Virus record (IMG/VR): IMGVR_UViG_3300048590_000175
Span: 1 to 26,085 of that record
Length of the DNA: 26,085 nt
Direction: 5' to 3' (one strand)
Origin: a virus
Shown here: in pieces, positions 15,303-23,066 of the stretch
How the letters are laid out: each line of letters starts with the position of its first letter
Numbering within the stretch: the stretch's first letter is position 1
Translations under genes and position numbers: made by a program
The notes under the pieces: generated by a model
Databases searched by the model: none
What the model saw: the letters and a program-made list of their open reading frames with translations, nothing else
What the model was told of the DNA's origin: nothing

Positions 15303-16540
15303 TGGCGCAGCCGACATTCAACAACGCGGCCCAGTTCTACGACGGCAGTTTTTCGAGCACGCTGACGGGCTCCTTCGATGTCGGCTCTGGCGACGACATT
15401 GGCATCATCGCGTTCGCCACGGTCAACAACAACGCCACGACCATCGACTCCCTCGTGATCGGTGGCGAGACGATGACCGCTGACACGGCGTTCGATCTTT
15501 CGTCCATCGGCTACACGGGCGAGTACAGGGCTTTCCGGCTGCCGGCCTCGGCACTCACCGGCTCGCAGTCGTTCACGCTGACATGCGGCGACGCCAACAG
15601 CCGCCCCGGCGTGGCGTTCATGTCCTACCGCGACACGAGCGCTATATCGTCTTCAAGCAACTTCGGCGCGAGCGGATACAACCCGCAGCCGACCAAGAGC
15701 AGCGACACGGATAGCGTGGTCGCCGGACTCTATTCGATCTCCACCGGCGGCACGATTGCGGCGGACTCGCCGACGGTCGAGCGGCTCGACAGCGCATCCT
15801 CAAACTTCCCGCAGATATACGGGATGGACGAGCCCGGGGCGTCGTCGGTCACGATGTCGGCGACAGTGACGGGTGGAGGCACCCCGTACACGTTCGGCTC
15901 GACGTGGAGCATCGCCGGCATTACGGCGCCCGCCGACCCGACCCTGAGCGCGGCCAGCTTCACCGCAGACGGCTCAACCACTGGCGAATTGTCGGTGACG
16001 ACGGACGTCGCGGCGGGCACGCTGTACGCCGTGCTGACGACCAGCAGCACGACGCCGAGCGATACGCAGATCGAGAACGGCCAGGATCACACCGGCGCGG
16101 CGGCGGCATGGGATGGCAGCGACGCGAGCGTGATCGCCGGGGCCAACACCTTCAACGCGACCGGCCTCAGCCCGGCCACCCAATACTGGCCGCACTTCTT
16201 CCATGACAACGGGGCCGGCGATGTCATCACTGGCACCAGCGACACGACGGACCCGCTGCGCGGCTTCGACTTCGACACCGACCCGGACTGCATCTTCGGC
16301 GAGATCGTCGGGTCGCTGACCGGCATCGGCCTGGAGGCCGAGGACGAGGACTACATCGTCCGGGCCTATGACGTGGCGACGGGTGCGCTCGTCGAGGAAA
16401 GCGGCACGCTACAGATTGACAGCACCGGTAGGCTGCCGCGGTGGGAGGATGTTGCCCTCGCCGCCGCCACCGAGTACCACCTCGTCTTCGTGCGCGTGGG
16501 CGACGGCGAGATCGGCTGCAAGAGGATGACGACGACGTGA
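15302..16540 (+). CDS. Beta-sandwich virion protein, possible Fn3-like domain
   Basis: This 412-residue Ser/Thr/Gly-rich protein looks like two to three beta-sandwich domains: an N-terminal domain (about 1-200), a central part with LSVTTDVAAGTLYAVLTTS and FNATGLSPATQYWPHFFHD that matches the Fn3-like arrangement, and a C-terminal beta-rich part (TEYHLVFVRVG). The ATG shares a base with the preceding stop. No enzymatic motif was seen. It is most likely a virion surface or fibre protein, encoded with the kelch-like protein and the repeat protein as a set. Confidence 0.6.
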   Translation: MAQPTFNNAAQFYDGSFSSTLTGSFDVGSGDDIGIIAFATVNNNATTIDSLVIGGETMTADTAFDLSSIGYTGEYRAFRLPASALTGSQSFTLTCGDANSRPGVAFMSYRDTSAISSSSNFGASGYNPQPTKSSDTDSVVAGLYSISTGGTIAADSPTVERLDSASSNFPQIYGMDEPGASSVTMSATVTGGGTPYTFGSTWSIAGITAPADPTLSAASFTADGSTTGELSVTTDVAAGTLYAVLTTSSTTPSDTQIENGQDHTGAAAAWDGSDASVIAGANTFNATGLSPATQYWPHFFHDNGAGDVITGTSDTTDPLRGFDFDTDPDCIFGEIVGSLTGIGLEAEDEDYIVRAYDVATGALVEESGTLQIDSTGRLPRWEDVALAAATEYHLVFVRVGDGEIGCKRMTTT

Positions 16541-18144
16541 TCCTGATCGGCGGCATCCCCGGCCGGCTGAAGGTCGGCAACGTCGGCATCTTCCCGTCGG
16601 AGATCAGCGGGCTCGGCGACGAGGACTCGCCGCTGCTCAACGACCCGGACCTGCCGGCCGACGCGGACACACAACTGCTGTGGGTGCTGCTGACGCCGCT
16701 GATCGCCAGCGGCACGACGCAGGCCGACGACTTCGGCGGGTACGCGCTGATCGGCGCCGACGATGGCGCCTATGAGCAGGACTACCGTCTGCTGTGGATC
16801 GAGGCTGACGGCACGACTGGCGCGGACGATGGGACGATCTACGTCACCGTCGGCAGCACGACCATCAATGCAGGCGCCCCGTCGGAAATCGAGGCGCAGA
16901 CCTACGCGCCCACTGTCGACCAGACGGCAAACCAGCGCGTCGTGCCTTCGGCCGCGGCGATCGAGGCCACGACCTATGCGCCGGTGGTCGACCGGACAGC
17001 GAACCAGACCGTCGCTCCGGCCGCTACTTCCTTCGCGGTCACCAGCTACGCGCCGACAGTCGATCGCCAGGACTCGCGAACCATCACACCGGCGGCAGCG
17101 GCCATCGCAGCTGCCTCCTACGCGCCGACCGTCTCGCGCACAGAGAACCAGATCGTGCGGCCTGGCGTGGCCGCTGTGGAGGTCGCAAGCTACCAGGTGA
17201 CGCTGGCGCAGACGGCCGACCTGACGCTGTCGCCGCAGTTCGCGGCACTGGCTGCTGCCACCTACGCGCCGACGGTGTCGCGCGGTGGCGCATTCGTCGC
17301 CACTCCCGGCGCTGCATCGGTCTCGCTGGCCACCTATGCACCCACCGTAGACCGCACGGCGCATGTCACGCTGCAGCCTGCGGCCGCCGCGGTGGCGCTC
17401 TCCAGCTACGCGCCGACGGTCCAGCGCACGCAGTCTGGAGTCGTGTCACCCGGCTATGCCGCTGTCGAGCTTCAGACCTACGCACCGACGGTCGACAGGA
17501 CGGCGCACCAGATCGTCGCGCCGGACCTGGGCGCCGTTGCGCTGCAGACCTACGCGCCGAGCGTCCAGCAGCAGACCGGCACGCGCGTGCGACCTGGCCC
17601 GGCTTCGCTGCAGGTGCTCACGGCTGCGCCGACGGCCACGCAGACAGGCAATAGGCGGTTCGTCCCTGGTGTCGCGCAGGTCAGCGCAGCGCCGCGCGTG
17701 CCGGTCGTCACGCGCACCGAGCCATCAACCGTCCCGAGGCACGTCTTCATGCCACCAGTTCACACCTGGCTGGCCGCCAGCGCGGCCGTCACGAACATCG
17801 TCGGCACCTCGCCGCCGCGCATCTGGCGCCACGGAGCGGCCCCGCAGACGCGCGACGGTGCGCCGATGCCCGACCCGTACCTGACTTGGTTCAGCCCGAG
17901 CATGGCGCCGGAGGTCAACCTCAGCGGCCTGCCGCCGACCGCTCGCGTCAGCGTGCAGGTGGACTGCTGGCACCAGACCGATGCCGGCGTCGAGATCCTG
18001 GCCCGCGCGGTGCGCGACGCAATGGAGCAGCACAGCTACATGACGGGGCTCGTCGCGAACCTGCGCGAGCCAGAGACGCGGCTGTACCGCATGGGCCTGC
18101 AGTTCGACGTGTGGCTCGACCGAGGCCGCGAGCGCGCCTTGTGA
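16537..18144 (+). CDS. 24-residue-repeat protein fused in frame to a DUF3168 tail terminator
   Basis: From the GTG at 16537 (overlapping the previous stop as GTGA), the frame encodes 535 residues. Residues 1-112 hold a beta-rich phage domain (QADDFGGYALIGADDGAYE). Residues 113-400 are twelve repeats of 24, each built on P-x-A-x-x-x-x-x-x-Y-A-P-T-V-D-R-T-A. Residues 405-535 are a complete DUF3168-like domain, the tail terminator that caps the tail tube. The last domain has its own ATG and ribosome binding site, so it can be made alone. The full-length frame would make a repeat rod carrying a tail-terminator end, which I regard as unusual. Confidence 0.75.
   Translation: MILIGGIPGRLKVGNVGIFPSEISGLGDEDSPLLNDPDLPADADTQLLWVLLTPLIASGTTQADDFGGYALIGADDGAYEQDYRLLWIEADGTTGADDGTIYVTVGSTTINAGAPSEIEAQTYAPTVDQTANQRVVPSAAAIEATTYAPVVDRTANQTVAPAATSFAVTSYAPTVDRQDSRTITPAAAAIAAASYAPTVSRTENQIVRPGVAAVEVASYQVTLAQTADLTLSPQFAALAAATYAPTVSRGGAFVATPGAASVSLATYAPTVDRTAHVTLQPAAAAVALSSYAPTVQRTQSGVVSPGYAAVELQTYAPTVDRTAHQIVAPDLGAVALQTYAPSVQQQTGTRVRPGPASLQVLTAAPTATQTGNRRFVPGVAQVSAAPRVPVVTRTEPSTVPRHVFMPPVHTWLAASAAVTNIVGTSPPRIWRHGAAPQTRDGAPMPDPYLTWFSPSMAPEVNLSGLPPTARVSVQVDCWHQTDAGVEILARAVRDAMEQHSYMTGLVANLREPETRLYRMGLQFDVWLDRGRERAL
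16873..17736 (+). repeat. Twelve tandem 72-base repeats (24 codons each)
   Basis: The repeats start at 16873, 16945, 17017, 17089, 17161, 17233, 17305, 17377, 17449, 17521, 17593 and 17665. All keep exactly 72 bases and the frame. The protein unit conserves a leading Pro, TYAPTV in the middle, and small or polar residues around it; the first and last copies are the most divergent. Copies differ by synonymous and conservative changes, so this is an old coding repeat, not a recent slippage array. No spacer structure is present, so it is not a CRISPR. Confidence 0.9.
17736..17751 (+). promoter_or_regulatory. Internal ribosome binding site and ATG for the tail terminator
   Basis: GAGG (17736-17739) lies 9 bases before an in-frame ATG at 17749. 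The start falls at the exact boundary between the repeat region and the DUF3168-like domain, which supports separate translation of the terminator. Confidence 0.55.
17749..18144 (+). CDS. DUF3168-like tail terminator (tail completion protein), internal start
   Basis: From ATG 17749 the frame gives 131 residues, a usual size for DUF3168. Family features are an N-terminal helix (VHTWLAASAAVTNIVG), the strand with PDPYLTWFS, and the pair VSVQVDCWHQTDAGVEILARA and LYRMGLQFDVWLD. The protein caps the tail tube and joins it to the head connector. It lies just before the tail tube gene, its standard place. The same residues also form the end of the 535-residue repeat protein when the upstream start is used. 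Confidence 0.75.
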   Translation: MPPVHTWLAASAAVTNIVGTSPPRIWRHGAAPQTRDGAPMPDPYLTWFSPSMAPEVNLSGLPPTARVSVQVDCWHQTDAGVEILARAVRDAMEQHSYMTGLVANLREPETRLYRMGLQFDVWLDRGRERAL

Positions 18145-18169
18145 CCTGACTTTCTCGCTTCCGCAACCC

Positions 18170-18195
18170 GGGCCGCAGTAGCGGCCCTTCTTCTT
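18170..18195 (+). terminator. Hairpin with pyrimidine tail before the tail tube gene
   Basis: GGGCCGC (18170-18176) pairs perfectly with GCGGCCC (18181-18187) around the loop AGTA, followed by TTCTTCTT (18188-18195). It resembles an intrinsic terminator with a weak tail. The next gene's Shine-Dalgarno GGAGA (18196-18200) begins immediately after the tail. The same arrangement appears upstream of the capsid start. It could act in attenuation, or as a 5' protector of a processed tail-tube message. Confidence 0.55.
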
Positions 18196-18205
18196 GGAGA
18201 ACGCC

Positions 18206-18703
18206 ATGAGCGTGATCGACAACAGCTACGAAACCCAGGGCACCCACCTGTTCTTCGTCGACGACGTGACCAGCAGCGTGCCTGAGATCGTCAAGCTGAC
18301 TTGCCCCACCGGCATCACCGGCGTGGGCGGCGGCACGAAGGACCAGATCGACACGACGTGTCTCGACGAGGTCAGCGGCTACCGCAAGTTCGTGGGCGGC
18401 CTGGCCAGCGGCGACCCGGTCAGCGTGCCCTTCATCCTGTACCACCAGGACGGCAGCCACCAGGCGCTGTTCCAGCTGCGGCGCGAGAACCGCAACGTCG
18501 GCTGGCTGGTCGGCCTGAGCGACAGCGACAGCGTGCCGACCGTGATCGACAGCGACGGCAACGTCGAGCCGCCGAACGACCGGACGTGCTTCACGTTCTT
18601 CGGCTACGTCGCGAACATCACCGTCGACATCGCCGGCAACGAGGTCGTGCGCGGCACGCTGACGATCCAGCCGAACGGCGCCACCACGCCGCACTGGGTC
18701 TGA
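18206..18703 (+). CDS. Major tail tube protein
   Basis: This 165-residue protein is predicted to polymerise into the tail tube. It sits just after the tail terminator and just before the gpG/gpT chaperone genes, the usual position of the tube gene. It is beta-rich with LTCPTGITGVGGGTKDQIDTTC, then SVPFILYHQDGSHQALF, and NITVDIAGNEVVRGTLTIQPNG near the end, as in gpV-like tube proteins. ATG 18206 was chosen because the Shine-Dalgarno GGAGA ends 5 bases upstream; an upstream TTG at 18194 overlaps that site and was rejected. Confidence 0.85.
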   Translation: MSVIDNSYETQGTHLFFVDDVTSSVPEIVKLTCPTGITGVGGGTKDQIDTTCLDEVSGYRKFVGGLASGDPVSVPFILYHQDGSHQALFQLRRENRNVGWLVGLSDSDSVPTVIDSDGNVEPPNDRTCFTFFGYVANITVDIAGNEVVRGTLTIQPNGATTPHWV

Positions 18704-18705
18704 GC

Positions 18706-19038
18706 ATGGGCGCTCTCGACGACTCGCTGTTCGTCAGCGACAAGGTGCACGAGCGAAAGGTGACGCTGCCGGACGGCCAGGAGCACACCCTGTTCTTCCG
18801 CGAGCTGCCGGCGCTGGAGTTTCGCAAGTTCGCGGCCGACGAGAGATCGCCGGACGAGAACGTGCGCGCCGGCAGCGTCGCGCGCCTGATCGTCGCCAGC
18901 CTGTGCGAAGCCGACGGCAAGCCGGCGCTGACGATGGACAAGGCGCGCAAGCTCAAGGCCTCGGCAGCCGAGGCGATCCTGTCGGTCGTGCTCAAGCTCA
19001 ACGGCGTCGGACAGGCTGGTGAGCAGGGAAACGGCTGA
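18706..19038 (+). CDS. Tail assembly chaperone gpG-like
   Basis: This 110-residue protein is the short product of the gpG/gpT chaperone pair that escorts the tape measure during tail assembly. It begins two bases after the tail tube stop with MGALDDSLFVSDKVHERKVTL, then a phage TAC-like stretch with HTLFFRELPALEFRKFAADE, and ends GEQGNG. The slippery heptamer GGGAAAC spans the codons just before the stop, so a fraction of ribosomes continue into the gpGT product. Length and position fit lambda-like siphoviruses. Confidence 0.88.
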   Translation: MGALDDSLFVSDKVHERKVTLPDGQEHTLFFRELPALEFRKFAADERSPDENVRAGSVARLIVASLCEADGKPALTMDKARKLKASAAEAILSVVLKLNGVGQAGEQGNG

Positions 19039-19364
19039 GGGCGCGCGGTGAGGACTGGTTCTGGCACGTTCTCGCGCTGGCCCTCGGTGGCCGCACGGTT
19101 GCGGAATGGCAGTCGGCCATGTCGCAGCGCGAGTTCACAGCCTGGATCGAGTTCTACCGGCTCCACCCGTTCGACGACATGCACCGCGTGCACCGGCCGG
19201 CCGCTCTGGTGGCAGGCGCGATCGGCGGCGGCAATGTCGCGAAGCTGCTCGAGTGGCTCGCCCCTGAGCCCGTGCCCGAAGGCTTCTCCGCGGCCGACCT
19301 GGCGACCATGAAAGCGTTCGGGTTGAAGCCGCAGAGCAAGAAGCCGCGCCGCAAGAAGGAGTGA
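18706..19364 (+). CDS. Tail assembly chaperone gpGT, made by -1 programmed frameshift
   Basis: Joining 18706-19032 with 19032-19364 gives 219 residues. After the shift the frame continues with RLRARGEDWFWHVLALAL, then GRTVAEWQSAMSQREFTAWIEFY, the pattern of the gpT part of lambda-type chaperones, and ends in a basic KKPRRKKE tail before the tape measure gene. The frame at 19119 has a Met but no separate ribosome binding site, so independent start of gpT is unlikely. The product recruits the tape measure protein. The AAGGAG beside its end serves the tape measure gene. Confidence 0.88.
19026..19085 (+). promoter_or_regulatory. Programmed -1 ribosomal frameshift site with downstream stem
   Basis: GGGAAAC at 19026-19032 is a textbook X XXY YYZ heptamer, read in frame as GGA AAC just before the gpG stop. 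Four bases further, GAGGGCGCGCG (19037-19047) can pair with CGCGC (19073-19077) and GCCCTC (19080-19085), giving about 11 base pairs with a TG bulge and a 25-base loop. Weak pairs could extend it by up to three. The heptamer, spacing and stem all match known phage tail-chaperone frameshift signals. Confidence 0.9.
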
Positions 19365-19365
19365 C

Positions 19366-21675
19366 ATGGCCCACAGCCTGATCGTCGACCTGTTGATGCG
19401 AACGGGGTCGTTCGAGACCGACTCCAAGCGCGCGGCCAGGCAGGCGCAAGCCATGGCCAAGGAGATCGACCGCGCCGGCAAGATCATCGGAGGCGCGCTC
19501 GCGACCGCGGCTCTCGCCACTGCCGCCTGGGTCAAGAGCAGCATCAACGCGGCCGACGAAGCCATCAAGCAGGCGCAGAGCGTAGGCCTGCTGGTCGAGC
19601 AGTACACGGCGCTTTCCTACGCTGGCGAGTTGAGCGGCGTCTCGCAGACCGAGCTCGCGAGCGCCCTCACGATCCTGTCGCGCCGGACCAAGGATGCGGC
19701 CGACGGCAGCAAAGAGGCCGCGGATGCGTTCGCGCGGCTCGGGGTCAACATCAAGGCGCCGACCGGCGCGCTGAAGGACACCGACGCGCTGCTGAAGGAA
19801 CTCGCGGACCGCTTCGCCAGGATGCCCGACGGCATCGAGAAGACTGCGCTCGCGACGGAACTGCTCGGCCGCAGCGGCGCGAAGCTGATCCCGCTGCTGA
19901 ACGGCGGGTCGCAGGGCCTGCGCGACATGGCCGAAGAGGCTGCCCAGCTCGGCGTCATCATCGACACCAAGACGGCCAAGGCTGCCGAGCAGTTCAACGA
20001 CAACCTGACGCGGCTCGGCCAGCTCGCGCGCGGCTTCGGCAACGACCTCGCCGCGCAGTTCCTGCCGCTGCTGGTCGAAGTCACGGATCTGCTGGTCGAC
20101 GTCGGCAAGGAGTCGCGCGCTACCGGCGACGACATGAAGGAGGCCGGGACCGCCTTCAAGGTCGTCAACACGGTGCTGCAGACGTTCCTGGTGCTGCTGT
20201 CCGACGTGAAGTTCGTCCTGACCAGCACCGGTCGCGAGATCGGGGCCTGGTCCGCGCAGATCGGCGTGGCGCTGGAGTTCCTGACCACGCGGCCCGAAGA
20301 GCTGATGCAGCGCGCGCCGGAGATGTGGCGGCGCTTCCGGGCGATCAGCGGCGCCGTCAGCGAGGACGCCGAGCGCGCTCGCAAGGAACTGGACAAGTTC
20401 CAGGCGCGCGTCATGGCGCTGGGGTCTGGCGGCGCAGAGGCTGCAGGCGGCTCGCCAGCTGTCACCGGTGGCGACCCGGACGCCGACCGACGCCGGGCCG
20501 AGGAAGAACGCCGCCGCGCAGCCGAGGCCGCGAAGCTCGCCGAGGCGAACCGCAAGCGCGTCGAGCAGTACCTCGACGGCCTGCGCAAGCAACTGCAGGC
20601 CACGCAGGATCTGTCGGTCGCAGAGACGGTGCTGGCCGACATCCGCGCCGGCCGGCTGGGCACGTCGGTCTCCAGGCAGCAGACGCAGGAGCTGCTCGCC
20701 GTCGCGCAGCAGATCGACGCCGCCCGGAAGGCCGCGCAGGCGGCCGCTGATGCCGATGCCGCGCTGCGCGAGCAGAACCGCCGCGTGCAGGAGAACTTCG
20801 AGGCTTCCCGCCGCGCTGCCAGCGAGCAGCTGACCGAAGCGAACAGCCTCGTGCAGGACTCCTTCGAGCAGACGCGCGCGCTGGCGATCTCCGTCGAGAC
20901 GCCGATGGAACGCCTGAATCGCCGGCTCGCCGAACTGAACACGCTGGCCAAGGAGAACCCTTTCCTGTCCGACAACGTGGAACTGGTCGGCCGCCTGCGC
21001 AAGCAGGTATGGGACGAGTGGTCGGAGAGCATCGGCGCCGTCGGCAAGAAGCTCGACGACTTCGGGCGCACGTTCGCGGAGAACGCGCAGAACCTGCTCG
21101 GCGACACGCTCTACCAGACCTGGAAGGGCAACACCGACGGACTGCTCCAACTGTGGGGCGACATGCTGCTTCGCATGCTGGCGCAGGCTCAGGCCGCGAA
21201 CCTGGCGCGCGCGCTGTTCGGGTCTGACGACAGCGGCAACCTCAGTGGCGGCTGGCTCAGCCGCATCGGCAGCGCCATCGCGGGCTACTTCGGCGGCGGC
21301 GGGTTCGGCACCGGTGCGCAGTACGGGAATCAGGACTACGGCCAGTACCTGTCCACCGGCACGAACTACGTGCCGTACAACGGCATGCGCGCCGTGCTGC
21401 ACGAGGGCGAGGCTGTCGTGCCGAAGAAGTACAACCCGGCAGCCGGCGCGCCAGTCGGTGGCGGCGGCCAGCGCGTCGAGGTGAACAACTATTTCGGTTC
21501 GGAAGCCCAGGTCAGCACGCGTCAGGGTTCCGATGGCCGGCTCATCGTCGATTTCGAGCGGCGCGTCGTCGGCGCGGTGGCGGCCGACACGGCGCGCGGT
21601 GGCGTCACCGCCCGCGCTGTGGCCGGCCGCTTCGGCATGGGCGAAGGCAGCACGCTGACGCGCAGGCGAGGGTGA
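19366..21675 (+). CDS. Tail tape measure protein
   Basis: This 769-residue protein sets tail length and may help DNA pass the membrane. The N-terminus has a helical region with a hydrophobic stretch IGGALATAALATAAWV at about 41-56; the middle holds the PhageMin_Tail-like part (LSRRTKDAADGSKEAADAF, then LELLGRSGAKLIPLLNGG in related form) and long coiled-coil segments rich in Ala, Arg, Glu. The end has the typical FGTGAQYG...NYVPYNGMRAVLHEGEAVVPK. At about 1.5 angstrom per residue the tail would be near 115 nm. ATG 19366 follows AAGGAG and lies just after the gpGT stop. Confidence 0.94.
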   Translation: MAHSLIVDLLMRTGSFETDSKRAARQAQAMAKEIDRAGKIIGGALATAALATAAWVKSSINAADEAIKQAQSVGLLVEQYTALSYAGELSGVSQTELASALTILSRRTKDAADGSKEAADAFARLGVNIKAPTGALKDTDALLKELADRFARMPDGIEKTALATELLGRSGAKLIPLLNGGSQGLRDMAEEAAQLGVIIDTKTAKAAEQFNDNLTRLGQLARGFGNDLAAQFLPLLVEVTDLLVDVGKESRATGDDMKEAGTAFKVVNTVLQTFLVLLSDVKFVLTSTGREIGAWSAQIGVALEFLTTRPEELMQRAPEMWRRFRAISGAVSEDAERARKELDKFQARVMALGSGGAEAAGGSPAVTGGDPDADRRRAEEERRRAAEAAKLAEANRKRVEQYLDGLRKQLQATQDLSVAETVLADIRAGRLGTSVSRQQTQELLAVAQQIDAARKAAQAAADADAALREQNRRVQENFEASRRAASEQLTEANSLVQDSFEQTRALAISVETPMERLNRRLAELNTLAKENPFLSDNVELVGRLRKQVWDEWSESIGAVGKKLDDFGRTFAENAQNLLGDTLYQTWKGNTDGLLQLWGDMLLRMLAQAQAANLARALFGSDDSGNLSGGWLSRIGSAIAGYFGGGGFGTGAQYGNQDYGQYLSTGTNYVPYNGMRAVLHEGEAVVPKKYNPAAGAPVGGGGQRVEVNNYFGSEAQVSTRQGSDGRLIVDFERRVVGAVAADTARGGVTARAVAGRFGMGEGSTLTRRRG

Positions 21676-22320
21676 GTGGCGAGCATCCGAGAGTTTCCGC
21701 CCGCGTTGCCGGCGGCGCTGGTGGCCGGGCATGGCTTCCAGCCTGTTCCGAACGCCAGGCAGCGCGAGCGCGACCAGGGCGAGGTGCGGCTGAGGCCGCG
21801 CTACCGAAGTTCGCCGGAGGTCTGCAGCGCATCATGGCTTTTCGACCAGGACCAGTTCGACGCCTTCCACGATTGGTTCGAGGACGAACTGCAGGCCGGC
21901 TCGCTGGACTTCGACGTGCGCGTGCAGCACCGCGGCACCGAGTACGGCACCACCTGGTACACGGCCGTCTTCTTGCAGGACTACGCGGCCGAGGTGCTGC
22001 ACCCGATGCTGTACCGCGTGACTGCACCGCTGCTGCTGCGCACGTTGATCGGGCCGGTTCGCACCGCGCCGAGCATTCAGGCGCTGGGGCGGCTGGCGTT
22101 CTCCGGCGGCGCTGCTTTCGGCGCCTACGTGCTGTCAGCCCGCGGCGGCATCTCGCTGAGCGGCGGCGCCTACATGGGCTCGCCGCCGCTGCAGGCGCGG
22201 GGCGGCATCGCCTTCGCCGGTGGCGGGCCTGTCCGCGGCGCTGCGCTGGCGGTGCCGCGCGAGACAGACGACAGCGTCGAGCGCGAGACAGACTCCGGCT
22301 TCGCGCGTGACACCGACTGA
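21676..22320 (+). CDS. Minor tail protein with repeat-rich C-terminus
   Basis: This 214-residue protein starts with GTG directly after the tape measure stop. Residues about 30-125 form a domain with WLFDQDQFDAFHDWFEDEL and LYRVTAPLLLRTLIG, similar in pattern to the N-terminal domain of the gene at 23778, so the two look paralogous. Residues 130-195 contain Gly-rich strands repeated two to three times (LAFSGGAAFG, then GGISLSGGAYMG, then GGIAFAGGGP). The last 20 residues carry a threefold R-x-T-D motif (RETDDS, RETDSG, RDTD). Position after the tape measure suggests a distal or tip protein. Confidence 0.7.
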   Translation: MASIREFPPALPAALVAGHGFQPVPNARQRERDQGEVRLRPRYRSSPEVCSASWLFDQDQFDAFHDWFEDELQAGSLDFDVRVQHRGTEYGTTWYTAVFLQDYAAEVLHPMLYRVTAPLLLRTLIGPVRTAPSIQALGRLAFSGGAAFGAYVLSARGGISLSGGAYMGSPPLQARGGIAFAGGGPVRGAALAVPRETDDSVERETDSGFARDTD

Positions 22321-22334
22321 ACGAGAGGCAGGGC

Positions 22335-23066
22335 ATGGGCATCCGAATTCACGAACTCAACGACGCTGCAGCGGACAGCTCCAACGCCCTGAGCGCCGAG
22401 ATGCTGGTCGAGGTGTCGCGGCCTTCGTTCACAGTGAGCATCACCGCGGCCACCATCGCCGCCGCCGCCGAGAGCGAGGGCGGCGCCTTCGAGGACAGCG
22501 CCGACGGCTTCGTGGCAGCCGGATTCACGGAAGGCGACAGTGTGCGCGTGAGCGGATTCACCGAGGCCGCAAACAACATCTTCAGCGGCCGCATCACGAC
22601 GCTGACCGCCGGATACATGCACATCGCAGGGTCTGACGGAGACGGCATCGTCGACGAGGTGGAAGGCGACACGGTCACGATCACGCGATGGGAAAGCCGG
22701 CGCGTGTCCGCCGAAGACCTGGCGGACATGGCCGGCAGCCGCGACAGCGTGACCGCGCTGGCGATCAGTTCCGGCGTGGTCGACATCGACTGCGACGACG
22801 GCGATTACTTCGTCTTGGACCTGACCGAGAACGTCAGCAGCATCACCTTCAGCAACCTGCCGGCGCCCGGTCGCGGCCGCAGCCTGATGATCGAGATCAC
22901 CCAGGACAGCACCGCGCGCACCGTGGCCTGGCCGGCGTCATTCACGGCCGCCGGCGGCACCCTTGGCAGCGTCAGCACGAGCGGCGGCGCCGTCGACCTG
23001 CTGGCGATCACCACATTCGACGGCGGCACCACCTGGCGCGCCACGCTGGCGACGGACTTCTCGTGA
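22335..23066 (+). CDS. Tail fibre/tip beta-rich protein
   Basis: This 243-residue protein begins MGIRIHELNDAAADSSNALS and has two visible parts. The first (about 55-115, ADGFVAAGFTEGDSVRVSGFTEA and GDTVTITRWESRRV) is a pattern common in phage tail and fibre proteins. The second (about 140-243) is a beta-rich end with FVLDLTENVSSITFSNLPAPG and DLLAITTFDGGTTWRATLA, resembling the C-terminal fibre modules of many tailed phages. A GAGG-like site precedes the ATG, and the stop overlaps the next start as GTGA. An adhesion role is likely, the receptor unknown. Confidence 0.65.
   Translation: MGIRIHELNDAAADSSNALSAEMLVEVSRPSFTVSITAATIAAAAESEGGAFEDSADGFVAAGFTEGDSVRVSGFTEAANNIFSGRITTLTAGYMHIAGSDGDGIVDEVEGDTVTITRWESRRVSAEDLADMAGSRDSVTALAISSGVVDIDCDDGDYFVLDLTENVSSITFSNLPAPGRGRSLMIEITQDSTARTVAWPASFTAAGGTLGSVSTSGGAVDLLAITTFDGGTTWRATLATDFS

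Noticed and set aside
16873-17736. 72-base direct repeats considered as a CRISPR or non-coding satellite
   Set aside because: Repeats are contiguous, in frame, lack unique spacers and vary mostly at synonymous or conservative positions, so they are coding.
18194-18703. TTG at 18194 as the start of the tail tube protein
   Set aside because: It overlaps the pyrimidine tail of a hairpin and the Shine-Dalgarno; ATG 18206 has correct spacing.
19048-19311. Separate frame of 87 codons overlapping gpT
   Set aside because: It is a different frame from the gpT-like sequence, Ser/Arg-rich with no family pattern; the -1 frame with GRTVAEWQSAMSQREF is the real gene.
19135-21732. Long antisense open frame of 865 codons opposite the tape measure gene
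   Set aside because: High-GC coding DNA gives long antisense frames. The protein is Arg/Leu/Gln/Val-rich with no family pattern, while the + strand has a clear tape measure gene with ribosome binding site.
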